A stretch of 9,120 bases of DNA from contig JBOFIR010000126.1 of NCBI GenBank assembly GCA_051650265.1, forward strand, positions 1 through 9,120, in the 5' to 3' direction. This DNA is from JBOFEH01 sp051650265. Its GTDB lineage: Bacteria; Bacillota; Clostridia; Lachnospirales; Cellulosilyticaceae. Positions 1-7,011 of the stretch are shown here, one piece after another. The notes below the pieces were generated by a model, which was not told the origin of the DNA, searched no databases, and was given only the letters and a program-made list of their open reading frames with translations. Both the position numbers and the translations under genes were made by a program. Within the stretch, counting starts at the first letter, position 1. Every line of letters starts with the position of its first letter.

Positions 1-745
1 CTGGGATCTGAGAATTGTTAGCCTCATAGTGGAGTACTGTCGCATTGGCCCCAGATGCCGCAATGGTCTTGAAGGCATAGTCTTTGATCCCACGTGATTT
101 GAGTACATAGTCAAAGTGCGCTTCAAGTTCATATTCATACATCCCCTCTTTGGCATGCTTCATCATCTCTTGAATCCCTTGATCTGTTACCTGGATTGCC
201 TCTCTGAGCAGTGCAATCTCTTCTTCTGATTTGACCATACGCAGTCTCGAGATAGCCTCATGGATATTACGGCTCGTCACAAAAGGATAACGCACCTTGG
301 CTGCATTGGCAAATACAAGTTCACGGCTCTCTGGCGCATCAAAGCCCTCACGCTCAAAGTCCATGCATAGATACTGGATACTACCATATGTAAGATGTCT
401 ATGGACTGCTGCTTCAAAGTCCTCAAAATAAGCGATTTGTGTCACCCCTGATACAGCTTTTGCTTCGTCTACACTGATTGTCTTCCCTACCCATTTCTCA
501 CGTACTGGATCTGACTTTTGGATAAAAAGATATTCAGATACTGTCCCTTTTTCCTTCACAAGCATGAGTTTTACCCCTGCCTCTGCAATCCCGCACAGAT
601 AGTAAAAATGGCGATTTGGTGTAAATGGATAGTACTCGTCTGCACTTTTCTTTGGCGCCTCTCCTGCAAATAAGATTGTGATACTATCCTCTGGTAGCGT
701 CTCCATGAGACGTCTTCTATTTTCTACAAAAAACTTAGGTGACAT
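1..745 (-). CDS. pepP: Xaa-Pro aminopeptidase (M24B family), N-terminal part, cut by window edge
   Basis: The reading frame is open from an ATG at 745 to the window edge and gives 248 residues without a stop. AGGAGG (754-759) lies 8 nt before the ATG and fixes the start. Residues 1 to about 130 match the aminopeptidase P N-terminal domain in style (FVENRRRLMETLP, then the YYPFTPNRHFYYLCGI stretch typical of this domain). From about 165 the pita-bread catalytic domain begins (RLRMVKSEEEIALLREA, later IAASGANATVLHYEANN). His239 in ATVLHY corresponds to the conserved His that precedes the first metal-binding Asp; the dinuclear metal ligands lie beyond the edge, so catalytic competence cannot be judged here. 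The family is a cytoplasmic, usually Mn-dependent enzyme that removes an N-terminal residue preceding proline. It follows the murA terminator, so it is probably its own transcription unit. Prolidase is a less likely alternative, because that N-terminal domain differs. Confidence 0.9.
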   Translation of the reverse strand, partial: MSPKFFVENRRRLMETLPEDSITILFAGEAPKKSADEYYPFTPNRHFYYLCGIAEAGVKLMLVKEKGTVSEYLFIQKSDPVREKWVGKTISVDEAKAVSGVTQIAYFEDFEAAVHRHLTYGSIQYLCMDFEREGFDAPESRELVFANAAKVRYPFVTSRNIHEAISRLRMVKSEEEIALLREAIQVTDQGIQEMMKHAKEGMYEYELEAHFDYVLKSRGIKDYAFKTIAASGANATVLHYEANNSQIP

Positions 746-778
746 ACGCGCTTCCTCCTAGGTATATAATATGTCTTT

Positions 779-808
779 ATTTTAACACATTTTAACCCCT
801 AAGAACAA
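779..808 (-). promoter_or_regulatory. Predicted sigma-A-type promoter for pepP
   Basis: On the minus strand TTGTTC (808-803) is followed after 18 nt by TAAAAT (784-779). A TG dinucleotide at 787-786 makes an extended -10. It lies directly after the murA terminator and about 34 nt before the pepP ATG. The hexamers are imperfect, so this is a moderate to weak prediction. Confidence 0.35.
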
Positions 809-813
809 TAGAG

Positions 814-828
814 GCCCTTCAGAAGGGC
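814..828. repeat. Short perfect inverted repeat between murA terminator and pepP promoter
   Basis: GCCCTTC and GAAGGGC face each other around a single central base (effectively a 6-bp stem with a 3-nt loop). It sits immediately downstream of the murA terminator stem. It has no T-tract on either strand, so it is not itself a canonical terminator. It could stabilise the 3' end of the murA mRNA. Confidence 0.5.
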
Positions 829-830
829 GC

Positions 831-857
831 AAAAAAGCAGCCTCAGTAAAGGCTGCT
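831..857 (-). terminator. Rho-independent terminator of murA
   Basis: On the minus strand a 7-bp stem AGCAGCC/GGCTGCT (857-851 with 842-836) closes an 8-nt loop and runs into a T-tract at 836-831. It starts 8 nt after the murA stop codon. It separates murA from pepP. Confidence 0.88.
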
Positions 858-865
858 CTTCTGTC

Positions 866-2122
866 TTAGATTCTATGAATATCTGCGCCAAGTGCAGATA
901 ATTTTTCTTCGATCTTCTCATAGCCACGATCAATATACTTGATGTTGCTAATAATTGTCTCACCACCAGTTGCTTTAAGACCCGCAAGTACCATAGCAGC
1001 ACCTGCACGAAGGTCAAGGGCAACAAGCTCAGCTGGGCAGAGTTCAGATACACCTTCGATGATGGCACGGTTGCCATTAGGGTACATCTTTGCACCAGTA
1101 AGGGTAAGTTGTTCCATATATTGGAAGCGATTTTCAAATACACCTTCAATCAGTGTACTTTGACCTCTTGCCACACCAAGCAGTACTGCCATCTGTGGTT
1201 GAAGGTCTGTTGGGAAGCCTGGGTGTGGTAATGTCTTCACATTAGTTGCACGGAGCTCATTTGGTGCAGTTACACGAATGTAATCATCACCTTCTTCAAT
1301 CTCCACACCCATCTCACGCATCTTGATTGAGATAGATTCCATGTGTTCTGGAATGATGTTCTTCACTGTCACATCACCACCTGTGATTGCTGCTGCAATC
1401 ATGTAAGTCCCTGCTTCGATTTGATCAGGAATCGTTGAGTAACGTCCACCACCTAAGCGCTCCACACCTTTGACACGGATCACATCAGTACCCGCACCTT
1501 TGATGTTGGCACCCATCATGTTAAGGAAGTTGGCAACATCTACGATATGTGGCTCTTTGGCTGCATTTTCGATCGTTGTTGTCCCTTCTGCAAGAACAGC
1601 ACCTAACATGATATTGATTGTTGCTCCCACACTTACTACGTCAAGGTAGATTTGCGTTCCCTTAAGTTTGTCAGCGCTTGCATAGATCACATTGTCTTTG
1701 ATCTCAATCGTTGCGCCGAGTGCTTCGAACCCTTTGATATGTTGGTCGATTGGACGACCACCAAAGTTGCACCCTCCTGGCATAGCTACTGATGCTTTGC
1801 CAAAACGTCCTAAGAGAGAACCTAATAGATAGTATGACGCTCTCATTTTTCCGATACATTCATCTGTGGCACTTGTATTAAATAGTGTACTTGCATCGAC
1901 ACGTACAGTATGCTCTTCTCCCGTGTACTCTGCAATAGCTCCTAAAGATTTCATAGCATCTATGAGTATACCCACATCATCGATATGAGGTAAATTTTCT
2001 ATTTCACAAATTCCATCAACTAAAAGCGCAGCTGGTAAAATAGCTACAGCAGCATTTTTAGCGCCATTAATAACAACTTCTCCATTTAGGCGTTTACCAC
2101 CTCGTATACATAGCTTGCTCAA
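866..2122 (-). CDS. murA: UDP-N-acetylglucosamine 1-carboxyvinyltransferase
   Basis: MurA transfers enolpyruvate from PEP to UDP-GlcNAc, the first committed step of peptidoglycan synthesis, in the cytoplasm; it is the fosfomycin target. The product is 418 aa, the usual family length, with the EPSP-synthase-like fold. With the TTG start at 2122, Lys22 and Asn23 (NGAKNA) fall at the E. coli numbers. The loop Cys that fosfomycin alkylates is Cys118 (PGGCNFGGRP), Asp306 lies in PTDLQPQ, Asp370 in LDLRAG and Arg399 in IDRGYEKIEE, so the active site looks complete. A longer frame from GTG 2131 exists, but that GTG is part of the Shine-Dalgarno sequence, so I reject it. It follows walI by about 120 nt with its own extended -10 promoter and ends at a terminator. 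Firmicutes often have two MurA paralogues (MurA and MurZ); which one this is cannot be decided from the window. Confidence 0.96.
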   Translation of the reverse strand: MSKLCIRGGKRLNGEVVINGAKNAAVAILPAALLVDGICEIENLPHIDDVGILIDAMKSLGAIAEYTGEEHTVRVDASTLFNTSATDECIGKMRASYYLLGSLLGRFGKASVAMPGGCNFGGRPIDQHIKGFEALGATIEIKDNVIYASADKLKGTQIYLDVVSVGATINIMLGAVLAEGTTTIENAAKEPHIVDVANFLNMMGANIKGAGTDVIRVKGVERLGGGRYSTIPDQIEAGTYMIAAAITGGDVTVKNIIPEHMESISIKMREMGVEIEEGDDYIRVTAPNELRATNVKTLPHPGFPTDLQPQMAVLLGVARGQSTLIEGVFENRFQYMEQLTLTGAKMYPNGNRAIIEGVSELCPAELVALDLRAGAAMVLAGLKATGGETIISNIKYIDRGYEKIEEKLSALGADIHRI

Positions 2123-2128
2123 ACTAAA

Positions 2129-2136
2129 CACCTCTT
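2129..2136 (-). promoter_or_regulatory. Ribosome-binding site that decides the murA TTG start
   Basis: AAGAGGTG on the minus strand (2136-2129) is a good Shine-Dalgarno sequence and lies 6 nt before TTG at 2122. The upstream in-frame GTG (2131-2129) forms the end of this motif and has no Shine-Dalgarno sequence of its own. The TTG start also gives the MSKLCIRGGKRL beginning usual for MurA. Confidence 0.75.
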
Positions 2137-2155
2137 AATTTAGTATTTATTATTT

Positions 2156-2177
2156 TTTAATCTTATAGGCGATTAAA
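2156..2177 (-). other. Small AT-rich hairpin in the murA leader
   Basis: TTTAATC (2177-2171) and GATTAAA (2162-2156) form a perfect 7-bp stem with an 8-nt loop within the predicted untranslated leader of about 84 nt. It is weak (one G-C pair) and has no T-run after it. A regulatory role is possible but unsupported. Confidence 0.25.
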
Positions 2178-2212
2178 TCCTCTTTATCCTATTGTACATT
2201 CAGTCAACCTAC

Positions 2213-2221
2213 ATTATAGCA
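2213..2221 (-). promoter_or_regulatory. Extended -10 promoter for murA
   Basis: The minus strand reads TGCTATAAT at 2221-2213, a perfect -10 hexamer with the extended TG. The -35 position is poor (TTTTTA around 2241-2236), as is common for extended -10 promoters. Transcription would start near 2206. It lies between walI and murA, so murA can be expressed separately from walHI, although read-through is not blocked by any good terminator. Confidence 0.6.
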
Positions 2222-2232
2222 TCATATTGACC

Positions 2233-2250
2233 AAATAAAAAGTTTTATTT
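2233..2250. repeat. AT-only palindrome over the walI stop codon
   Basis: AAATAAAA and TTTTATTT flank a 2-nt centre and overlap the walI TAA (2247-2245) and the region where a murA -35 would sit. The stem is entirely A-T with a tiny loop, so it is a poor terminator candidate. Confidence 0.3.
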
Positions 2251-3153
2251 ATAAAAGTAGTTGACGCCCCTATTCTCTATCATGTTTGTATAAGCATTGA
2301 CAAATAGAGGCTCATCTAAACCCTTGCATGTGATTTTATACATAGGGATTGCTTCTTCTTTTAAAATATGCATCCCCTCACTATTTTCCATACCATACCC
2401 AAGTGTAATATTTTCAATGGTTACAGGGCCTTCAAAAAAAGTTTCATCTTGTAGTCCGTATAAAACTTTATCAATAGGATAGAGAGGCCTAGGCTCACTC
2501 GAACTCTTGACCACATTGACACTTTGTCCATAAAATCCTGCTACCCCATAGGGCGTTACTTGTAGCACGACAAAACTGTCAAATAATGGTATTCCTTCGT
2601 ATACTTCATAGTATGTTATTAACGCGCCATATGACTCACTTCTGTACTCACTTTTTACATTTTTGTACTTTTTATCTAGTCCTATTTGTCTGAGAAAAGC
2701 CCTTGCAAGCTTTTCCCCATCACTTTTGCTGATATTGGCCGTGCCTAGCCGAATACTTTCATCTTTGTAAAAGATGGTATTGCCGCCAAAAGTTAGGCTA
2801 CGATCCCCTGTCCTATATACCCTCTGCATCTTACCATAAGGCAGTGGACTTTCGATCTGGGTGATGACAACTTGATCACGCTGCGACCCAAACACTTTAT
2901 CGACAAGCGCATCTCTACTAGCGCCCTCAATCTCTACTGGTTCTGTCCACAAAGTTCCCATTGGCCTAAAATTTCTAGGGAGCTCACAGGCAATCAAATT
3001 TTGATCTTCCTCAAACACTTTCACCACATTTTCCACCCGTCTTTGTGACAGTCTGTAGTTATTCACATTTTTCTGGTAGTTTGCCCCTGCTAAGCAGCTA
3101 TTTACCACTACAAATAGCGCAATCAGTATGTTGACAGTTTTATCCCAATTCAT
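2245..3153 (-). CDS. walI: WalK regulatory protein WalI (YycI family)
   Basis: The 302-aa product begins MNWDKTVNILIALFVVVNS, the short cytoplasmic tail plus single membrane helix (about residues 7-23) typical of YycI; B. subtilis-type proteins start in a very similar way. The rest is an extracytoplasmic domain with PepSY-like alpha/beta segments, for example near GEKLARAFLRQIG and YYEVYEGIPLFDSFVVL. In Bacillus, WalI and WalH form a complex at the membrane with WalK and dampen its activity; in S. aureus the pair activates it, so the sign here cannot be predicted. The ATG at 3153 has AGGAGG at 3172-3167, a rather long 13-nt spacing, though GGGAG lies somewhat closer. It starts 33 nt after the walH stop, so the two are surely co-transcribed. 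Confidence 0.87.
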   Translation of the reverse strand: MNWDKTVNILIALFVVVNSCLAGANYQKNVNNYRLSQRRVENVVKVFEEDQNLIACELPRNFRPMGTLWTEPVEIEGASRDALVDKVFGSQRDQVVITQIESPLPYGKMQRVYRTGDRSLTFGGNTIFYKDESIRLGTANISKSDGEKLARAFLRQIGLDKKYKNVKSEYRSESYGALITYYEVYEGIPLFDSFVVLQVTPYGVAGFYGQSVNVVKSSSEPRPLYPIDKVLYGLQDETFFEGPVTIENITLGYGMENSEGMHILKEEAIPMYKITCKGLDEPLFVNAYTNMIENRGVNYFYK

Positions 3154-3186
3154 ACGTCTTTTGCTCCCTCCTCATCTACTCACCCA

Positions 3187-4560
3187 TCACCTTGGAAAAT
3201 GCCACTGCCCGTCTCGTCTGACACTCCACTTCAGATGCATCTTGCCATCCATACTATCCATGACATAGACGCACTCAAGTGCCTCAAAGACAATCGTCCC
3301 AGATGTAGTCGTTGCAGATTGCTCAAGCATCTGATCAATAGGGTCGGTATATCCCTCCTGAAGCACGCCTGTAGTCTGCCCCTGATACTCTGCGGGCCTG
3401 CCTATCTCCGCAAGAAGCCATTTGCCACCTACGATCTGATTACCTTTTGCCGTGATCTGTAGTACCGCATCTGTCCCAAGTGCTTGTTGCATCCCATAGC
3501 TGAGTCTCACCTGATAGCCACCATAGTTGAGACCAAAGTAGTACGTATACTCACCTTCTTTGCCTTGAATGTCACTGAGGTAAAAATGCTTTTTCATGGT
3601 ACTTGGCACACTGTCACTTTCCGTGATAAACTTCATTGCTACATTATAACCTTCTATCCGGCTCATTTTTTCTTCGGTACGGTTTGTAGCTAGGTTAATA
3701 TATTCTAACATACCATTAGGTTTATAGACAATCATTGTCGCCTGTTCAGAAAGGATAATACTTCCATCGGAACGCTCATCCACTGTCTTAATGAGTGGAT
3801 TTTGGAACAGGCCATCCACATACTCTTCGATGCATCTGATCTTAAAGGCATCATCCATCACAATAGGATTGTATACCTGAAGCACATCATACTCTAGTGG
3901 CACCTTGACCGGTACAAATGTATTACTGGTGATATAGTCCTTCACATTGGAAGTGATCGTTGCTTGATAAGTAATAGCTTCTCGGCTCTTATTCTCTGTG
4001 TAGGCTTCGATGATCTTGGCCAGATCTCCAAGTCCACCTTTGAGCTCCGCCTGGTAACCTACCCCTTCACTTGCATTGATGAGATAGAGCTGCCCTGCAG
4101 TTCCCCTCAGGTCCGCAAGTCTAAGAAATAAGGTATCAACAGGCATCATTCCCTTGAACCGCTCACCTTTTATGCCTGCTACTTCCTCAAGACTAATCGG
4201 GAGTGCATACTCATACCAAATGCCCTTGGCTGCTAGGAGTTCACCCCAGTTGACTTCACCCAACTTTACCAAATCCTTAGGTTTGATCATCTCTGTGACC
4301 ACACCTTGGAGTGCTTCCACTAGGCGGTCGTATTGTCTACTCGTGTACTCTGTGGTACCCTCTACCTGATAAGCCAGTGTACCCTCTCCTCTCGTAATCC
4401 ATGTAGACTCCGGATAGATAGGCCCTAGCTTCCCTGCCATATCTTTTTTATGTAAAAAATTAAGGCCTGACGAATCGCCAAGCCACAACATTGCTGTTTG
4501 TATAATACATGCTACAATGAGCAGTACTAATATCGTATTTTTCATTTTTTCTCTATACAT
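3187..4560 (-). CDS. walH: WalK regulatory protein WalH (YycH family)
   Basis: The 457-aa product has the YycH layout: a basic N-terminus (MYREKMKNT), one membrane helix (about residues 8-27) ending in MLW, then a large extracytoplasmic region. The N-terminus resembles Bacillus YycH (a short charged tail, then IxLVLLIV, then a Trp), and its position directly before walI supports the call. The protein is expected to bind WalI and the WalK transmembrane region and tune kinase activity. The start at ATG 4560 is preceded by GGTGAAGAG; a second in-frame ATG at 4545 (Met6) is possible but would leave little of the cytoplasmic tail. The gene begins 25 nt after the stop of the secreted 178-aa protein. 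No terminator or promoter is evident between them, which indicates one transcript. Confidence 0.85.
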   Translation of the reverse strand: MYREKMKNTILVLLIVACIIQTAMLWLGDSSGLNFLHKKDMAGKLGPIYPESTWITRGEGTLAYQVEGTTEYTSRQYDRLVEALQGVVTEMIKPKDLVKLGEVNWGELLAAKGIWYEYALPISLEEVAGIKGERFKGMMPVDTLFLRLADLRGTAGQLYLINASEGVGYQAELKGGLGDLAKIIEAYTENKSREAITYQATITSNVKDYITSNTFVPVKVPLEYDVLQVYNPIVMDDAFKIRCIEEYVDGLFQNPLIKTVDERSDGSIILSEQATMIVYKPNGMLEYINLATNRTEEKMSRIEGYNVAMKFITESDSVPSTMKKHFYLSDIQGKEGEYTYYFGLNYGGYQVRLSYGMQQALGTDAVLQITAKGNQIVGGKWLLAEIGRPAEYQGQTTGVLQEGYTDPIDQMLEQSATTTSGTIVFEALECVYVMDSMDGKMHLKWSVRRDGQWHFPR

Positions 4561-4585
4561 CTCTTCACCATCACTAAGCTACGCC

Positions 4586-5122
4586 TTAAGGTTTGAAAGG
4601 TTCTGGACTTGTTGCAAGGAAGCCAAGCATCTTGTTCTTATCTTCCTCTGATTGTCTGATCACCACGAACTCTTCTGTACCTGTCTTCTTGTCATACTCA
4701 TATTTGATGACAATACGATTTTTTCCGACCTCTAGTTCAATCTTTTGGTTGAAAGTTTGAGTCGCACCCACTTCCACCTGATCATAGGTTTTGCTAATGG
4801 CCTTTCCTGCCTTTAACCTCTCTTCCGGTTTCTCGTAATAAACCGTGATGGTTAATTTGGTATTTGCTCTTGCTTGCCCCATGATATTGAGTACCTCAGC
4901 AAAGGTCTTAACTTCATCCTTTAATGTAGGCTCTGTAATTCTGATATATTCATCTTCTGCAAACTTGATTGCAGTATCGGTTGTCTTGGCTTCTTTGGTA
5001 ACAGTGGTCTTGTTTGTGGTTACCACAGGCGTCTTCATATCGGTAGCAAATACCGGTGTCGCCCAAATCAAACTCAGACCTAGTGCAAGACACATCCCTG
5101 TGATCAATCTTACTGGTTTCAT
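4586..5122 (-). CDS. Secreted protein of unknown function, possible Ig-like fold, in the wal cluster
   Basis: I do not recognise a named family. The start is ATG 5122, with AGGAGG at 5134-5129 and 6-nt spacing; a longer TTG frame from 5143 would swallow the ribosome-binding site. The product is 178 aa. Residues 1-26 are a clear Sec signal peptide (MKPVRLITGM, hydrophobic core CLALGLSLIW, cleavage probably after VFA at 26). A Thr/Lys-rich linker (about 30-50) follows. Residues 55-156 look all-beta, with IRITEPTLKD, LTITVYYEKP, FNQKIELEVGKNRIVIKYEY and EEFVVIRQ, the pattern of a bacterial Ig-like domain (VxL..GxNxIxI). There is no lipobox, LPXTG or catalytic motif. It is preceded by a perfect WalR-type operator and followed by walH after 25 nt. 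It may therefore be an extracytoplasmic partner or ligand-sensing factor for WalK/WalHI; this is inference from position only. Confidence 0.85.
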   Translation of the reverse strand: MKPVRLITGMCLALGLSLIWATPVFATDMKTPVVTTNKTTVTKEAKTTDTAIKFAEDEYIRITEPTLKDEVKTFAEVLNIMGQARANTKLTITVYYEKPEERLKAGKAISKTYDQVEVGATQTFNQKIELEVGKNRIVIKYEYDKKTGTEEFVVIRQSEEDKNKMLGFLATSPEPFKP

Positions 5123-5128
5123 GATGCT

Positions 5129-5134
5129 CCTCCT
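5129..5134 (-). promoter_or_regulatory. Ribosome-binding site that fixes the start of the 178-aa protein
   Basis: AGGAGG on the minus strand lies 6 nt before ATG 5122. It rules out the in-frame TTG at 5143, which would place this motif inside the coding region and leave the signal peptide with an odd charged extension. Confidence 0.8.
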
Positions 5135-5164
5135 TTCCTCCAACTATTGATGTAATTACTTATT

Positions 5165-5170
5165 AGTATA
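5165..5170 (-). promoter_or_regulatory. Predicted -10 element for the orf178-walH-walI unit
   Basis: TATACT on the minus strand (5170-5165) matches the -10 consensus in 5 of 6 bases. The matching -35 position (about 5193-5188) is non-consensus and is covered by the WalR-type operator, the arrangement expected if the regulator substitutes for a poor -35. Transcription would begin near 5158, leaving a leader of about 36 nt. Confidence 0.45.
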
Positions 5171-5180
5171 TATGAAGTAT

Positions 5181-5197
5181 GTTACAATTACATTACA
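5181..5197 (-). promoter_or_regulatory. WalR operator upstream of orf178-walH-walI
   Basis: The minus strand reads TGTAAT-GTAAT-TGTAAC (5197-5181). This matches the established WalR (YycF) recognition sequence TGTWAH-N5-TGTWAH at every defined position and in the direct-repeat orientation. It lies 58 nt upstream of the start codon and 10 nt before the TATACT -10. WalR itself is encoded about 1.8 kb upstream in the same cluster. Confidence 0.75.
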
Positions 5198-5220
5198 ATG
5201 CAATAACTTTTATTTTACGT

Positions 5221-7008
5221 TTATTCGTGATGTCTATTAAAGTAAACGGTTACCGTTGTCCCTTTGCCTACCTTACTCGTCACAGTGATCTTACCACCAT
5301 GGAGCTCCACCATTTCTTTGGCAATAGAGAGTCCCAATCCTGTACCACCCATATTACGCGATCTGGCCTTATCCACACGATAAAACCTTTCAAAGATACG
5401 CTCTAGATCTGGCTTTGAGATCCCAATCCCTGTGTCTTGAACCTGTACCACCACATAGTCATCCACAAAGAGCTTTACTGTAATCTGACCTGGGTCAATA
5501 CTATATTTTATGGCATTCGAGACAATGTTGTGCAGGATCTGACGGATTCTTGCCCCGTCGCCCAATATGGTATAATCCTTATGTTCATCCATCTCGATAC
5601 GTAGCTTATGCCCCTTCTTCTGCGCATGGATCTCTTGAGCCTCTACAGTATCTAGTACCAAGGTGCCAAGATTGATTGGGCGCATCTCCAGCTGCATCTG
5701 CTTGTTGTCAATACGTGAGAGTTCAAGAAGGTCCTGTACCAGCGTCGTCATACGATCCGCCTCTTTCTCCATTACTTGAAGAAACTGTACCGCGATCTCT
5801 TTGTCCTCAATGGCACCATCTAGCAACGTCTCTGTATAGCTCTTCACCGTAGTCAGTGGTGTACGCAGCTCATGGGACACATTGGCTACGAACTCCTTAC
5901 GCATCTGATCTAGCTTATGCTGATTGGTGATATCTTGCATCACCACTACTAGCCCTTCACTCTCACCTAGTACATTTGTATAGGGTGCAAAGTGTAGGTT
6001 GAAGAATTTATCTTCTACATTCATCATGATCCCATCTTCATAGATCACCTCACCCGCCATCAGCTGGTCAAAGGAAACCTCTACGCCAAGCTTAGGATAG
6101 ATATAGTCAAAGCGGTGATCCATATTGGTATTGCCTAGCATCTCATAACACACTGAGTTGGCATGGATGAGTACTCCTTGTCTATTGAAGGCCATAACCC
6201 CATCCGCCATATTCTCAAGGATCTTCTCTAGCTTACTCTTCTCGCTAGAGATGTCTCCCATGGTACGGCTCAGCTCCGTCGCCATGTAGTTAAAGCTCTG
6301 AGTGAGCTGTCCAATCTCGTCATAAGAGTAGATTGGGATCCGGTTGAACGACCCTGATGCCAGCTGCTTGGAACTGCTAGTAAGCTGCTTGATCGGTACG
6401 GTGATCATACGCGAGAACACCCCACTAAAGAGTGCTGCCATAATCATAGCAAGTACCGACCCCAGGCTGATCGTCTTCATAACCTCTAGGATATTGCTAT
6501 AGATCTCATCAGAGTCAGCTACTACATAGATAATATACTTCATCTCACTGGTCACCGGGTCAAAGATCGGCTTGGCATGCTCGATCCCCTTCTTGGTAAG
6601 ATCATCTGTGATCTGGCTATTACCAAAGTGATGATACTCCTGTGTATAGGGGCGGTGCTCTGCGCGCACCACCCCTATCACATCTGAATCCACGATGCTA
6701 CCATCCCACTTGGAACTGGTACCAATGATCTTGAAGCCCCGCTCATCTAAGATATGGATCTCATACTTATTGAGCCCCATGATATTACGGAGCGTGCTAT
6801 CCATAGTAGTGAGATCCTCACTACCAAAACCATCTTGGGCAAGAAGGATCGTCTCCATCGCATCTGCCGCCTCGATCATATCGCCTCTCAGCTTCTCATA
6901 CTGACTACTCTCGATATTGTAAATAATAAAACTCCCACTACTCACCATGATGATGAGTACCACACATAAGTAGATCCCGACTATTTTCCAGTGTATACTC
7001 GTCCGCAT
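5221..7008 (-). CDS. walK: Sensor histidine kinase WalK
   Basis: WalK is the membrane kinase of the essential WalRK system; it senses cell-wall status and phosphorylates WalR. The 595-aa product has TM1 (about 9-31), an extracellular Cache-like domain (32-177), TM2 (178-199), HAMP (about 200-250), PAS (about 258-362), a HisKA domain with phospho-acceptor His379 in FVANVSHELRTPL, and an HATPase with the N-box (HNIVSNAIKYS, Asn494/Asn498), G1 (Asp525, DTGIGIS), F-box (IFERFYRVD) and G2 (GTGLGLSIAK, 555-564). All catalytic motifs are intact. The length and the PAS plus large outer domain match Bacillus/Staphylococcus WalK rather than the streptococcal VicK form, which lacks the outer domain. The start at ATG 7008 is 3 nt after the walR stop, with AGAGGG inside the walR end, so translation is coupled. 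The PAS zinc ligands known from S. aureus are not conserved (see findings). Confidence 0.95.
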   Translation of the reverse strand: MRTSIHWKIVGIYLCVVLIIMVSSGSFIIYNIESSQYEKLRGDMIEAADAMETILLAQDGFGSEDLTTMDSTLRNIMGLNKYEIHILDERGFKIIGTSSKWDGSIVDSDVIGVVRAEHRPYTQEYHHFGNSQITDDLTKKGIEHAKPIFDPVTSEMKYIIYVVADSDEIYSNILEVMKTISLGSVLAMIMAALFSGVFSRMITVPIKQLTSSSKQLASGSFNRIPIYSYDEIGQLTQSFNYMATELSRTMGDISSEKSKLEKILENMADGVMAFNRQGVLIHANSVCYEMLGNTNMDHRFDYIYPKLGVEVSFDQLMAGEVIYEDGIMMNVEDKFFNLHFAPYTNVLGESEGLVVVMQDITNQHKLDQMRKEFVANVSHELRTPLTTVKSYTETLLDGAIEDKEIAVQFLQVMEKEADRMTTLVQDLLELSRIDNKQMQLEMRPINLGTLVLDTVEAQEIHAQKKGHKLRIEMDEHKDYTILGDGARIRQILHNIVSNAIKYSIDPGQITVKLFVDDYVVVQVQDTGIGISKPDLERIFERFYRVDKARSRNMGGTGLGLSIAKEMVELHGGKITVTSKVGKGTTVTVYFNRHHE

Positions 7009-7011
7009 AGG

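Noticed and set aside
782..787. Possible WalR half site (TGTTAA) before pepP
   Set aside because: No second half site occurs at 5-nt spacing on either side, and a single hexamer is expected often by chance.
939..1163. Plus-strand open frames within murA, walH, walK and walR
   Set aside because: They overlap well-supported genes on the minus strand, have no ribosome-binding sites, and their products are low-complexity translations of the opposite strand.
866..2131. Longer murA reading frame from GTG 2131
   Set aside because: The GTG is part of the AAGAGGTG ribosome-binding site, has none of its own, and the TTG start at 2122 gives E. coli-like numbering of Lys22/Asn23 and the usual MurA N-terminus.
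2195..2208. TTGACT (2208-2203) followed by TACAAT (2197-2192) before murA as a promoter
   Set aside because: The hexamers are only about 5 nt apart, and no acceptable -10 lies 16-18 nt downstream; the extended -10 at 2213-2221 is better.
2233..2250. AT palindrome after walI as a transcription terminator
   Set aside because: The stem is all A-T with a 2-nt loop and is not followed by a clear T-run, so it is too weak for confident terminator status.
5123..5143. N-terminal extension of the 178-aa protein from TTG 5143
   Set aside because: It would run through the AGGAGG motif and add acidic residues ahead of a clean signal peptide.
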